From CAVRXQ01 sp963838845 (lineage in GTDB: Bacteria > Actinomycetota > Acidimicrobiia > Acidimicrobiales > Bog-793), in the NCBI GenBank assembly GCA_963838845.1, contig CAWISR010000003.1, forward strand, positions 1,426,001-1,490,000: a DNA stretch of 64,000 nt. The letters run 5' to 3'. The notes below the pieces were generated by a model. It was given only the letters and a program-made list of their open reading frames with translations, was not told where the DNA came from and did not search any database. Every line of letters starts with the position of its first letter. Positions within the stretch are counted from its first letter, which is position 1. A program made the position numbers and the translations under genes. Shown in pieces: positions 7,663 through 16,304 of the stretch.

Positions 7663-8189
7663 GATTCGTCTTTCCCTTCGTCAGGCCCGGACGCGGGGAT
7701 CGCCCCCGGAGTGTGTTCGTTTTCGATCGCGTCCGGAATGGACGACGGAAGCTGTTCTTCTCCCCAGACCGTGAGGCGGATGCCTTCGGTACCGATCACT
7801 TGGACCCGGGCGCCTTCTTCGATGCGCCCGTTTAGCGAGGTCGCCGTCCAATTCTCCCCACGGACGCGGACGACACCGGAAGGATCGAGAATTCCGAGGG
7901 TCACGCCTTCCTTCCCGACGACGGAATGTGCCGACGCGGTCGCTCGCAGACGGGGATCCGAAAGGCCGCGCCACGCCATCGTTCCGACGCCGGCGGTGAC
8001 GACGATGTCCGCCGAAAGGAGTGTGAGGACGAGCCCACCGGTGTTGCCGGTGCCGATGATTCCGATCAGCACCCCGGCTGCAGCGACACCGGCGATGGCG
8101 GCGATCGCGTGGGCGTGGTGACCGAGGTGGAACCCGAGAATCGACGCGAGGCCCACGACCCCGAGCAGGGCTCCCGCGAGGAACCACAT
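7659..8189 (-). CDS. NfeD-like membrane protein with OB-fold
   Basis: 176 residues from ATG at 8189, selected because GGAGGT lies at the right distance upstream. Residues 1-75 contain two or three membrane helices with small residues, and about 95-150 form an OB-fold: VVGKEGVTLGILDPSGVVRVRGENWTA followed by GARVQVIG, the family hallmark. It lacks the ClpP-like protease domain of long NfeD proteins, so it belongs to the short form that partners SPFH proteins. A TAGAAT element at 8248-8253 (minus strand) could be the operon -10 box. Confidence 0.88.
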   Translation of the reverse strand: MWFLAGALLGVVGLASILGFHLGHHAHAIAAIAGVAAAGVLIGIIGTGNTGGLVLTLLSADIVVTAGVGTMAWRGLSDPRLRATASAHSVVGKEGVTLGILDPSGVVRVRGENWTATSLNGRIEEGARVQVIGTEGIRLTVWGEEQLPSSIPDAIENEHTPGAIPASGPDEGKDES

Positions 8190-8331
8190 CTGACCTCCAG
8201 GCGGCTTCGCGAGTCGAGTTCGCACGACCGCGCGCCGCGTGACGGAATTCTACCGGTGGCTGGGATTTTCGATCGCGGGATCGTGCGCCGTTCCTCGTAC
8301 GATGGGCGCCAGCCCTTGAGAGAGGTGGAGC

Positions 8332-8568
8332 GTGGACGTTCGCATCGGCATCATCCAGACGACGAAAGAGCTCGACGTGGAGCTCGGCGACGACGCGTCG
8401 CGCGACCACATCCTGAAAGAGATCGAGGATGCCTTCGCGGAACCTGATGGTGTGCTGTGGCTCAGCGACCGTCGCGGCCGGCGGGTCGGCGTCCCGACGG
8501 CGAAGATTGCCTGGGTCGAGGTTGGTGGCGACGGCGAGGAGCGCCGGGTCGGATTCGGCGCGCCGTAA
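8332..8568 (+). CDS. DUF3107 family small protein
   Basis: 78 residues from a GTG preceded by GAGAGAGGTGGAG. The pattern MDVRIGIIQTTKELDVEL, a helical middle and GRRVGVPTAKIAWVEVGG near the C-terminus is the DUF3107 family found across Actinobacteria (the mycobacterial member is the 9.4 kDa protein near Rv3208A). Function is unknown. A TACGAT hexamer at 8297-8302 is a plausible -10 box. The gene is divergent from the NfeD operon. Confidence 0.85.
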   Translation: MDVRIGIIQTTKELDVELGDDASRDHILKEIEDAFAEPDGVLWLSDRRGRRVGVPTAKIAWVEVGGDGEERRVGFGAP

Positions 8569-8601
8569 GCGACTCACTGAGGGTCGAGGTCACACGCCGC
8601 C

Positions 8602-9516
8602 ATGCTCGACTACCACGTCCACCTTTGGCCGCACCCGGAAAGGGCTGATCCCCTCGAGCTGCGGCTTGAACGCCTCTCGGTGTATTGCGAGAACGCCCGG
8701 GCGGCGGGGGTCACAGAGATCGCCCTCACCGAGCATTTCTTTCGCTTTCGCCAGGGGCACGACTGCGTCGGCGACTTCTGGAAGGACGATCCGAACCCTT
8801 CGTTCGTCGCCACGATGGCGGCGTATTTCGCGCACCACGCGACCGCGGACCTCGACGCGTACGTTGAGGCGGCGCTGGCGGCGAAACGCGCTGGTCTGCC
8901 TGTGATCATCGGTCTCGAAGTCGACTACTACGCCGGACAGATGGACGTGGTCGGTGCGCTGTTGTCCGGTTACCCCTTTGACGTGCTTCTCGGCTCGGTC
9001 CACTGGATCGGCAATTGGAACTTCGATCTCACGAACGATGCCGTTTCGATGGCGGAGTGGGAGCGACGCGATGTCGCCGACGTTTGGCGCGCGTACACCG
9101 AGGCGCTCGCAGAACTCGCCGCGACAAGGAGTTGTGACGTCCTCGCGCACCCCGATTTCGTGAAGATGGTCGGGTACCGACCGTCACCTGCGGCGATCGA
9201 CGAGTGTCACGATCGGATCGCGGAAGCCGCAGCGTCGTCTGGTATGGCGGCCGAGATCTCCTCGGGTGGATGGCGCTCTCCCGGCAACGAGGAGTACCCG
9301 GCGCCCGGCCTTCTCAATCGCCTCTTCGGCCGCGGTGTCCCTGTGACGACCGCCTCCGACGCCCACGGTCCGAAAAACGTCGCCTCACGATCGTCAGAGC
9401 TGCGAGAGATCGCGCTTGGAGCGGGGTATACGACGTTGCGCGCCTTTCGCGAACGGCGCGGGCACGACCACCCGATCGACGCCGAAGGGGAGAGCGCTCG
9501 ATCAGACTCGGTCTGA
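8602..9516 (+). CDS. PHP-domain phosphoesterase, histidinol-phosphatase (HisJ/HisK) type
   Basis: 304 residues. PHP motifs are DYHVHLWPH (motif I), TEHFFRF, a middle GLEVDYYAGQ, VLLGSVHWIGNW, DVLAHPDFVK, and ASDAHGPKNV near the end, which together supply the metal ligands of the trinuclear centre. This arrangement is typical of HisK-type histidinol phosphatases, which remove phosphate from histidinol phosphate in histidine biosynthesis. No other his gene is in the window, so another small phosphate ester is possible. Its stop codon lies in a strong inverted repeat at 9505-9523. Confidence 0.85.
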   Translation: MLDYHVHLWPHPERADPLELRLERLSVYCENARAAGVTEIALTEHFFRFRQGHDCVGDFWKDDPNPSFVATMAAYFAHHATADLDAYVEAALAAKRAGLPVIIGLEVDYYAGQMDVVGALLSGYPFDVLLGSVHWIGNWNFDLTNDAVSMAEWERRDVADVWRAYTEALAELAATRSCDVLAHPDFVKMVGYRPSPAAIDECHDRIAEAAASSGMAAEISSGGWRSPGNEEYPAPGLLNRLFGRGVPVTTASDAHGPKNVASRSSELREIALGAGYTTLRAFRERRGHDHPIDAEGESARSDSV

Positions 9517-9523
9517 CCGAGTC
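9505..9523. terminator. Hairpin between convergent PHP phosphatase and whiB genes
   Basis: GACTCGGT-CTG-ACCGAGTC: perfect 8-base arms with a 3-base loop, spanning the phosphatase stop codon. Its position between convergent genes suggests a bidirectional terminator. There is no T-run on either side, which is usual for high-GC actinobacteria but leaves the call uncertain. Confidence 0.45.
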
Positions 9524-9566
9524 GCGCCAGTTCGGCAGACGCCTCGGACTCGCGCCGAAGAACTCA

Positions 9567-9887
9567 CTAGGACGCTCGGCGCCGAGAGGCGAGCCAGGCC
9601 TTGCGGAGCTTGCGGCGTTCCTCCTCCGACGCGCCGCCCCACACCCCGGATTCCTGGTTCGTCGCGAGCGCGAACTCGAGGCACTCCGTGCGCGCTGCGC
9701 ACGCGAAGCAGACGGCTTTCGCCGCTTCGATCTGTTCGATCGCCTGGCCCGTTGTGCCGACGGGGAAGAAGAGGTCGGGGTCGGTGTCCTTGCATTCCGC
9801 TCGGTCACGCCAGTCATCGATGTCCCAGTCGATGGTGCGCGTCCACGTGAGCGCCACGCTTCCGCCCCGGCGACTCTCGATGAGCAT
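9567..9887 (-). CDS. WhiB-family Fe-S regulator (WhiB1/WblE-like)
   Basis: 106 residues from ATG at 9887, preceded by GGAGGG. Four cluster-binding cysteines at 32, 60, 63 and 69 follow the C...CxxC...C pattern, and the turn GVWGG at 81-85 is the WhiB signature. DWRDRAECKDTDPDLFFPVGTTG and ALATNQESGVWGGASEEERR closely resemble mycobacterial WhiB1, an essential NO-sensitive partner of the primary sigma factor. The basic end (RRKLRKAWLASRRR) is the usual DNA-binding tail. An extra 20 N-terminal residues precede the conserved part. Confidence 0.92.
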   Translation of the reverse strand: MLIESRRGGSVALTWTRTIDWDIDDWRDRAECKDTDPDLFFPVGTTGQAIEQIEAAKAVCFACAARTECLEFALATNQESGVWGGASEEERRKLRKAWLASRRRAS

Positions 9888-10038
9888 CTGCCCTCCACCT
9901 TCGTGAACAACTTCACAAGGGCGGATCGGCCCCCAAAGCACACGAACCTGAAGATGCGATGACGTGCGCTCCCCGCGCCCTCTCCGGCCGAGACGAGATC
10001 GTAGGCGGGGAGGAGGTGGCGCACAAGGAGGGCGTCGT

Positions 10039-10086
10039 CCCTGGTCACATCATTGTGCACAGCTTCTACCAGGGATTTCCCCTGGT
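10039..10086. promoter_or_regulatory. CCCTGGT repeats upstream of whiB and the MBOAT gene
   Basis: An inverted repeat ACCAGGG (10068-10074) / CCCTGGT (10080-10086) with a 5-base spacer, plus a third CCCTGGT copy at 10039-10045. It lies in the 279-base intergenic region between the divergent whiB and MBOAT genes, where operators would be expected. I recognise no cognate regulator, and the remainder of 9888-10166 shows nothing further. Confidence 0.35.
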
Positions 10087-10166
10087 CTAATGCCACTGAG
10101 CGGGGCTTTTCTGAACTATCGTGCCGACGGCCCGCTCGTCACGGGGTCGTGAAAGGCGGCAGTGGG

Positions 10167-11603
10167 GTGCTGTTCCCGACGATTGACTTCGCGATCTTCT
10201 TCGGGATCGTCTTCCTCGGGAATTGGTTCCTCCGCCCGTACAAGGTCGCGTGGAAGATCTTCATCCTCGCGGCAAGTTATGTCTTTTACTCGTGGTGGGA
10301 CTGGCGCTTCGTCTTCCTGCTCGCCGTCTCCACCGTGTTCACGACGACCGGCGCGATCCTCATCAACCGGGCACCAAATGAGCGCGCACGTCGCACGTTT
10401 CTCGTCGCGACGGTGATCTGCGAACTCGGGTTGCTCGGCTGGTTCAAGTACTACGGCTTCTTCTCGCTGACGGTCGACAACACGCTGAGGAAGATCGGCA
10501 TCCACGGCGCACCCGTTCCCCTTTTGCAGATCACGTTGCCCGTCGGCATCTCGTTCTTCACCTTCATGGGGCTCTCGTATGTGATCGACGTCTACCGGCG
10601 GCGTCTTGAAGTCGCGCCGCCGCTTGACGTCGCCGTGTTCGTGGCGTTCTTCCCGCACCTCGTCGCGGGGCCGATCGTGCGAGGGTCCGACCTGCTCCCG
10701 CAGATCGTCCGCGCCGAAAAGCGCGACCCGCGCCGGCTGGAGATGCCCGAAGCCGCCTACCTCATCTTTGCGGGGTTGTTCAAGAAGGTCGTCGTCTCGA
10801 GCTACGTCGCGACCGCGATCGTGAATCCGGTCTTCAACTCGCCATCCGCGCACTCGGCTCCAGAGATCCTGCTCGCGACGTACGGCTACGCGGTCCAGAT
10901 CTACTGCGACTTTTCCGGCTACACCGACATCGCGATCGGTTGCGCCCTGTTGTTGGGCTTCCGTTTCCCACAGAACTTCAACGCTCCCTATACCGCGCGT
11001 TCGCTGCAGGACTTCTGGCGCAGATGGCACATCACGCTTTCGACGTGGCTGCGGGATTACCTGTACGTCCCGCTCGGTGGCAATCGCGGCAAGAGCCGGC
11101 AGACGTACCGCAACATCATGATCACGATGCTGTTGGGTGGGCTCTGGCACGGTGCGGCGTGGACATTCGTGATCTGGGGAGGCATCCACGGGGTCGGCCA
11201 GAGCCTCGGACACATGCGCCGGTCGTGGCGGGCGAAGCACGGCCTTCCGCTCGAACGCGAGGGGACGTGGATCGTCGCCTGGGAGCGGTTTTTCACCTTC
11301 CAAGTCGTCTGCTTCGGGTGGATTTTCTTCCGTGCGAACTCGTTAAGCGACGCGACGACCTTGATCTCGCGGTTGTTCACGACGTGGGGACGGGCTGCCC
11401 CCCTCGTCCGTGCGCCGGTGATCTTGGCGATCGTTGGAGCGCTCGCTTTGCAGTACCTGCCAAAGGATCTGCCTCGGCGCGCCCAGGAAGCATTCGCCCA
11501 GATGCGGCTCGCTGCGAAAGGGGCGGTACTCGCCGCGTCGCTACTCGTCATCACGACGCTCGGGCCGCCTGGCGTCGCGCCGTTCATCTACTACCGGTTC
11601 TGA
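10167..11603 (+). CDS. MBOAT-family O-acyltransferase (AlgI/DltB-like)
   Basis: 478 residues from GTG at 10167, chosen because LFPTIDFAIFF resembles the usual MBOAT N-terminus. A GTG at 10149 is an alternative. About ten membrane helices are visible. Family motifs are LPVGISFFTFMGLSYVIDVYR, FFPHLVAGPIVRGSDLLPQ, CDFSGYTDIAIG, FWRRWHITLSTWLRDYLY and GGLWHGAAWTF, with the catalytic histidine at about 328. These proteins pass acyl groups across the membrane to acetylate extracellular polysaccharide. The SGNH protein encoded five bases downstream is the expected partner. Cell-surface glycan O-acetylation is the likely role; the substrate is unknown. Confidence 0.92.
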   Translation: MLFPTIDFAIFFGIVFLGNWFLRPYKVAWKIFILAASYVFYSWWDWRFVFLLAVSTVFTTTGAILINRAPNERARRTFLVATVICELGLLGWFKYYGFFSLTVDNTLRKIGIHGAPVPLLQITLPVGISFFTFMGLSYVIDVYRRRLEVAPPLDVAVFVAFFPHLVAGPIVRGSDLLPQIVRAEKRDPRRLEMPEAAYLIFAGLFKKVVVSSYVATAIVNPVFNSPSAHSAPEILLATYGYAVQIYCDFSGYTDIAIGCALLLGFRFPQNFNAPYTARSLQDFWRRWHITLSTWLRDYLYVPLGGNRGKSRQTYRNIMITMLLGGLWHGAAWTFVIWGGIHGVGQSLGHMRRSWRAKHGLPLEREGTWIVAWERFFTFQVVCFGWIFFRANSLSDATTLISRLFTTWGRAAPLVRAPVILAIVGALALQYLPKDLPRRAQEAFAQMRLAAKGAVLAASLLVITTLGPPGVAPFIYYRF

Positions 11604-11607
11604 GTCG

Positions 11608-13008
11608 ATGCCCAACGCCCAACATCCGAAGGACCCAGGTCAGCCGAGAAAGACGCGGCCGAAGCGGGCGACTGCTTCCGGCGGATCACAGACGTCGACC
11701 TCGAGGGCGTCGAGTGCCCGAACCTCCACGTCGCGGACGTCGACCTCGCGCAAATCGACTGCCCGGACTTCGTCGACCTCGCGCAAGGCTTCGCCGCGGA
11801 CGACAAAGCCGCGAACAGCGGGGACACTCGCAACCAGCCCGCGGGTCACGCGAGCAACGCCTTCCGCAGCTCCGGCGTCGGCGAAGCGTCCACGCCGCGC
11901 GTCGCCTCAAAAAACGCCGAACACCGGCGCACGCGCGCCGGTCACCTCGGCGGGTTACGCGCTCGCCGTCGGCCTCCTGTGCTTCGCGCTATGGACGCTG
12001 TTCGACGCCCGCCAGCTGTTCAATTCCGCGAACGCATCGCCGCTCGGCGCTCGCCGATCCACAGCGATGGTGCTCCTTCGTCCGATCATGCGATTCGAAG
12101 ACGTCTTCGGTCTCGACCGCCTCGTCGACGGGGGGAACCGCGCCCTTGGACGTCAAGGGACGCCGACGCTCGCGCACCCTGGAGGGTCGTTGTCCTCCAC
12201 CACCACGACGCTCCCGGCAACGACCACGACAACGATCCCGCCGAAAATTGTCGCGGCGCTTCCTCCGATCCCACCGCACGTCACCGAGTTCTCGCCGAAC
12301 CGCGGACGCGTTCCTGTTTCGCCGGCGCCACCGCCGGTGCTCGGCCCTCCTCCGATCGTGCAGCCGACACCGACGCGACCGCTCGTCATTCTCGATGTCG
12401 GCGATTCCATCGGCGAGGACCTCGGATATGGGCTGGACAACGTGATCGGGGCGAGCCCGAGGGTCCGCCTCGTGCTCGCGGCACAAGAGAGCACCGGTCT
12501 CGTTGACGCGGCGTATTACAACTGGCCGGCGCACCTGGAGGCCGACATCCAGCGCTACCACCCACGACTTGTCATCGTGATGCTCGGTGCGAACGACTGG
12601 AACGGCCTCTTGCAAAACAGCGTCGGCTACGCGGCGGGCAGCGCGCCGTGGCGTCAGATCTACGCGCAGCGTGTCGCGCAGATGATGTCAGAAGCGACGT
12701 CAGCGGGAGCGCACGTCATCTGGGTGGGGATGCCCATCATGGAGAACTCCGTGTTCTCCGCGGATATGGAGGTGGTGAACGCGATCTTCGAACAGCAGGC
12801 CACCCTCCACCCGGGGGTCGTCTATGTCCCGACCTGGGGGCTCTTTTCGACGCCCAGCGGCCATTACCTGACCTACGCCTCAGGTCCGCAAGGTCTCGTC
12901 CAGGTGCGGGCGTCTGACGGCGTGCACATCGCATTGCCGGGTGGCGGCGAGTACGTGGGAACGTACGTCGTCGAGCAGATCGAACGGCACTTCCACATCC
13001 GGATCTGA
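11608..13008 (+). CDS. Membrane-anchored SGNH/GDSL hydrolase-like protein (DUF459-type acyltransferase partner)
   Basis: 466 residues. Residues 1-110 are a basic Ser/Thr/Arg/Pro low-complexity cytoplasmic tail, 115-135 a membrane helix, and about 180-250 a Pro/Thr-rich extracytoplasmic linker. The SGNH domain then shows block I GDSIGED (Ser 267), block III GANDWNG (Asn 329) and block V SDGVH (Asp 437, His 440), so the catalytic set is complete. Together with the adjacent MBOAT it fits a two-component system that O-acetylates an exported glycan, as in AlgI/AlgJ. The gene is convergent with ppa. Confidence 0.85.
   Translation: MPNAQHPKDPGQPRKTRPKRATASGGSQTSTSRASSARTSTSRTSTSRKSTARTSSTSRKASPRTTKPRTAGTLATSPRVTRATPSAAPASAKRPRRASPQKTPNTGARAPVTSAGYALAVGLLCFALWTLFDARQLFNSANASPLGARRSTAMVLLRPIMRFEDVFGLDRLVDGGNRALGRQGTPTLAHPGGSLSSTTTTLPATTTTTIPPKIVAALPPIPPHVTEFSPNRGRVPVSPAPPPVLGPPPIVQPTPTRPLVILDVGDSIGEDLGYGLDNVIGASPRVRLVLAAQESTGLVDAAYYNWPAHLEADIQRYHPRLVIVMLGANDWNGLLQNSVGYAAGSAPWRQIYAQRVAQMMSEATSAGAHVIWVGMPIMENSVFSADMEVVNAIFEQQATLHPGVVYVPTWGLFSTPSGHYLTYASGPQGLVQVRASDGVHIALPGGGEYVGTYVVEQIERHFHIRI
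11690..11790 (+). repeat. Short-period coding repeat in the SGNH protein tail
   Basis: The segment encoding the Ser/Thr/Arg tail contains repeated units; GTCGACCTCGCGCAA occurs at 11739-11753 and 11772-11786 with a 33-base (11-residue) period, giving TSTSRKSTART / SSTSRKASPRT. Slippage in such a tract could change tail length without a frame change when whole units are gained or lost. Confidence 0.55.
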
Positions 13009-13035
13009 GCGCCGGCCCGCGCCCGCCAGGTCCCG

Positions 13036-13515
13036 CTAGTCCTTGTTCGCCCGCAAGAACGACTCACTCACGGAGGACTCGGCGAAGGCGCGGTCCTCCC
13101 AGCCGATCACCTCGACATACTTTCCCGGCTCGAGGGCTTTGTAGACCGAAAAGAAGTGGGAGATCCGGTCCTTGTCGTAATCCGACAAGTCGTCGACGTC
13201 GTGGATCGCCGCGCTGCGCGGGTCGCCGACGGGAACCGCGACGACCTTGTCGTCCGGGCCCTTTTCGTCGTTCATCCGGAACATCGCAACCGGGCGGGCG
13301 TGGATGACGCAACCGGGAAAGGTCGGCTCCTCGCAAATCACCATCGCGTCGAACGGATCGCCGTCCTCGCCCAAGGTGGCATCGATGTAGCCGTACTCGG
13401 TGGGGTACACCGTCGAGGTGTACAGCGTCCGATCGAGGTGGATGCGGCCGTCCTCGCCGACCTCGTACTTGTTACGCGATCCCTTGGGGATCTCGACGAC
13501 GACGTCGAACTCCAC
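13036..13515 (-). CDS. ppa: Inorganic pyrophosphatase (family I)
   Basis: 159 residues. Hydrolyses pyrophosphate released by biosynthetic reactions. The family I pattern is clear: EIPKGSRNKYE near the N-terminus, YPTEYGYIDATLGEDGDPFDAMV (metal-binding aspartates of DGDPFD), KGPDDKVVAVPVGD, and DISHFF-like DRISHFFSVYKALEPGKYVEV. Length and motif order are typical of bacterial soluble enzymes. GGAGG lies just upstream of the ATG at 13515. Confidence 0.96.
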   Translation of the reverse strand: MEFDVVVEIPKGSRNKYEVGEDGRIHLDRTLYTSTVYPTEYGYIDATLGEDGDPFDAMVICEEPTFPGCVIHARPVAMFRMNDEKGPDDKVVAVPVGDPRSAAIHDVDDLSDYDKDRISHFFSVYKALEPGKYVEVIGWEDRAFAESSVSESFLRANKD

Positions 13516-13545
13516 GCCGGGCCTCCTTGTGATCGTCCGGGGTCG

Positions 13546-14364
13546 TCATGGTAGTGAAGGGACCCGCGCCGCCTCCAAGAGGAGCTCGACCAGCGCGGAG
13601 AGCAGCGGTTCGGGCGCGACGACGAGCGTCGCCTCTCCTTCGACGATTCCCTCGATCACCTTCGACGCCGCGCCCGCTTCGTCCGCGACGAGTTCTCCGG
13701 CGGCACTGTCCCATGGCTTCAGCGCTGTTTCGTAGAACGCGTCGACCCGTCCGGCTGCGACGTAGCAGCAGTCGAGCGAGGCCGATCCTGCGCGGCGGAT
13801 GTCGCGCACGGCGGGGAGCACGACGGGCAAAAGACGCGCTTGGCGCACCCGCAGTTCCGACATGTACGAGAAGCCGGTCGCGACCAGTGCCTCGCCGAGC
13901 GTCGGCGACGCGAGCGGGCCGAGCAGCGATCCGTTGAGGTTCGATCCTCCGCGGCGAACCGCGGCGAAACATTCGTCGCGCACCGGTTCGTAGACGGCGC
14001 CCGCGATCACGCCATCGCCATCGGCGACGGCGACCGAGACGGTCCAGGCGGGGAAGGCGTAGACGAAGTTCGTCGTCCCGTCGATCGGGTCAACGAGCCA
14101 GGTCAACCCGGAGGTGCCAGATTCGCTGCTTCCCTCTTCGCCGAGGATTCCGTCGTTCGGGCGTAGTGCACGCAGTTGTTCGACGATGAACCGCTCCGAG
14201 GCGCGGTCGGTCTCTGTGGCGAGATCGGTCGCCGACGACTTGCGTGTCGCTTCCTCGACGAGTTCTGCGCGAGCCGGTCGATCACGGTCGGCTTGCAGCA
14301 CGAGCTTTCCGGCTCCGATCGCGACGCCCTTCGCGATGGCGGCGAGTTCCTCGTACCCGGTCAT
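13546..14364 (-). CDS. Inositol monophosphatase family protein
   Basis: 272 residues from ATG at 14364, which overlaps the holA stop by four bases. Motifs are ATETDRASERFI, the metal-binding GEEG (about 96), WLVDPIDGTTNFVYAFP (motif A) and KPWDSAAGELVADEAG (motif B WDxAAG). Family members dephosphorylate inositol-1-phosphate, fructose-1,6-bisphosphate or histidinol phosphate, and specificity cannot be read from sequence. It is last in the trx-folP-holA run. An inositol role would fit an actinobacterium, but that is inference. Confidence 0.9.
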   Translation of the reverse strand: MTGYEELAAIAKGVAIGAGKLVLQADRDRPARAELVEEATRKSSATDLATETDRASERFIVEQLRALRPNDGILGEEGSSESGTSGLTWLVDPIDGTTNFVYAFPAWTVSVAVADGDGVIAGAVYEPVRDECFAAVRRGGSNLNGSLLGPLASPTLGEALVATGFSYMSELRVRQARLLPVVLPAVRDIRRAGSASLDCCYVAAGRVDAFYETALKPWDSAAGELVADEAGAASKVIEGIVEGEATLVVAPEPLLSALVELLLEAARVPSLP

Positions 14365-15422
14365 CGGGCTCGCGTTCTGCGCGAGTGGGTGCGCGTCGCG
14401 CTTTGTGAGGTGGAAAGGCGCGTGAGTCGCGCGACGAGTACCTCCATGACGACGAGATCGGGCCATCCGGACTCGCCTCGCATCGCGGAGTCCGCGTCGG
14501 CGAGCAGCACGATCGCGCGAGCGATCTTGTCGTGCCCGAGGCGTCGGCTGTTGCGGAGCGCCTTACCGGCAGGGAACGGGTTCATCCCCGTCAACTCGGC
14601 GGCGTCCTTCTCGCTCGTCGCGTCCGAACCGTCGAGTCGCAAGGCGGCGCCGAAGTGGCGGTGGAGCGTGGCGAGCACCTGGAAGGGGCTCCGCATCCCC
14701 GGACCAAGCAGGCGATTGAGCGCGCGCAGCGCCTTGTCGACGGCGCCGGCGTCAATCGCGTCGGTGAGCTCCCACGGCGCGACCGAACCCGCGCTGCCGA
14801 GGAATGGCGTGATGTCGTCGACCGAGACTTTCGACTGTGCCCCGTACGCCGCCTCGAGCGTCGTCAAGATGCCGTCGAGTCGCGCCACGTCCTCGCCGAG
14901 GTGCTCCTCTAAGAGCTCGAGTGCGGCGTGGTCCGGACGGATCGGCGCCGACTTGATCCGTTGCGCGAACCACGCGGACCGGGCGCGCGCCCCGGTTGGG
15001 GGACTCGGGTCGATCACGAGTCCGTTCGCCGCGACCGCTCTCGCGATCGCCGCGGGCGCTTTTCTTCCCGGCGACGCGAGGACGAGGACGGCGGTATCGG
15101 AGGGCGTTCCAACAAAGGAGGCGACCTCTTTGACCTGCGCTTGGTCGAGCGGCGCCAGGTCACGTACGACAACGATGCGGCGTGAGCTGAACAACGGCGG
15201 CGTCCGGCAGGCATCCAGCACAGGGCCGAGCGCGAACGCCTCGGCGGGCTCCTGTCTCCCGATCTCGCCGTACTCCTCAAGGGGGATGGCGCCCTTATCG
15301 TCGAGCGACGTGAGCGCGGCGAGCAGCTCGGTGAGTTCTTGGCTGACGAGGCCGGCGTCCTCGCCGTGCACGAGGTAGGTGGGGTGCGGCTCCTTCGGTC
15401 CCCGCAAGTAGCCGTCGTTCAC
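14361..15422 (-). CDS. holA: DNA polymerase III delta subunit
   Basis: 353 residues from GTG at 15422, overlapping the folP stop (GTGA). The N-terminal part reads YLVHGEDAGLVSQELTELL, the usual HolA opening, followed by SSRRIVVVRDL and VLVLASPGRKAP. The C-terminal helical domain contains ELLEEHLGEDVARLDGILTTLEA and DKALRALNRLLGPGMRSPFQVLATLHRHF. HolA is the clamp-loader wrench that opens the beta clamp. Length is normal for the family, although sequence conservation in this family is low. Confidence 0.88.
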   Translation of the reverse strand: MNDGYLRGPKEPHPTYLVHGEDAGLVSQELTELLAALTSLDDKGAIPLEEYGEIGRQEPAEAFALGPVLDACRTPPLFSSRRIVVVRDLAPLDQAQVKEVASFVGTPSDTAVLVLASPGRKAPAAIARAVAANGLVIDPSPPTGARARSAWFAQRIKSAPIRPDHAALELLEEHLGEDVARLDGILTTLEAAYGAQSKVSVDDITPFLGSAGSVAPWELTDAIDAGAVDKALRALNRLLGPGMRSPFQVLATLHRHFGAALRLDGSDATSEKDAAELTGMNPFPAGKALRNSRRLGHDKIARAIVLLADADSAMRGESGWPDLVVMEVLVARLTRLSTSQSATRTHSRRTRAR

Positions 15423-16297
15423 GCCGCGATGACCGCCGCGAGCGTGTCGACGACTCGTCTCGTGCGCCTCACGTCGTGGACGCGAACGACACGGCATCCT
15501 CCTGCCACGCCGAGTGCGACGGCGAGCAACGAAATGTCGTCACGGTGCTCAACGGGAAGCGCGAACAGGTCCCCGAGGAAACCCTTGTGTGACGCGGAGA
15601 GCAGCATCGGCTGACCGAGTCTCGCAAAACGTGGCGATGCGCGGAGGAGTTCGAGGGACTGCGACGAGTTCTTGCCGAGGTCCAAGCCGACGTCGAAGAG
15701 GATCCGCTCCTTCGGGATGCCGGCGAGGATCGCCATCTCCAGTCGGTCCTTCAAGAAGGAGGCGACGGCACCGACGACGTCGTCAGCTGGGTAACGCGGA
15801 TCGGGGTCTTCGACGCGAGGTTGCAGTCGGATGTGCGTGGCGACCACCGAGGCGCCGTGGCGCGCCGCGACCGGAAGGTACTGAGGGTCCGCGAAACCGG
15901 AGATGTCGTTGCCGAGGCTCGCGCCGGCCGAAAAGCAGACGTCGGCCACTTTGGCTGACCAGGTGTCGACCGAGATCGGGATATCGACGCGGGCAGCGAG
16001 ACCTGCGATCACCGGAAGCACGCGGTCGATCTCCTCGTTCGTCGGGACCGATGGGCCGGATCCCGCCTTCACCCCTCCCACGTCGACGATGTCGGCTCCC
16101 TCCTCGACGAGCTGGTCGGCGCGTTTCAAGGCAAGGTCCAACGCGAACGTCGCGCCGTGGTCGAAAAAGGAGTCGGGCGTGCGATTCACGATCCCCATCA
16201 CGAGGGATTGGCTCGTGACATCGAAGCGCCGCGACCCGATCGCGAGGGCCTTCGGCGACGAAAAACGGACGACCCGGCCCGCGTGGTCGGCGGTCAC
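15419..16297 (-). CDS. folP: Dihydropteroate synthase
   Basis: 292 residues from GTG at 16297, eight bases after the thioredoxin stop. Condenses p-aminobenzoate with 6-hydroxymethyl-dihydropterin pyrophosphate in folate synthesis. Motifs are VMGIVNRTPDSFFDHG (signature 1), ADIVDVGGVKAGSGP (signature 2), ISVDTWSAKVA, NDISGF and the later FDVGLDLGKNSSQSLELL. VKAGSGPSVP replaces the more common ESTRPGA loop, so this is the divergent actinobacterial FolP2-like type, whose synthase activity has been doubted in mycobacteria. No second folP is in the window for comparison. Confidence 0.85.
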   Translation of the reverse strand: MTADHAGRVVRFSSPKALAIGSRRFDVTSQSLVMGIVNRTPDSFFDHGATFALDLALKRADQLVEEGADIVDVGGVKAGSGPSVPTNEEIDRVLPVIAGLAARVDIPISVDTWSAKVADVCFSAGASLGNDISGFADPQYLPVAARHGASVVATHIRLQPRVEDPDPRYPADDVVGAVASFLKDRLEMAILAGIPKERILFDVGLDLGKNSSQSLELLRASPRFARLGQPMLLSASHKGFLGDLFALPVEHRDDISLLAVALGVAGGCRVVRVHDVRRTRRVVDTLAAVIAA

Positions 16298-16304
16298 CCC
16301 AAGT

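Noticed and set aside
8681..8870. Short frames over the PHP phosphatase gene
   Set aside because: Shadow frames; the conserved metal-binding motifs are all in the annotated frame.
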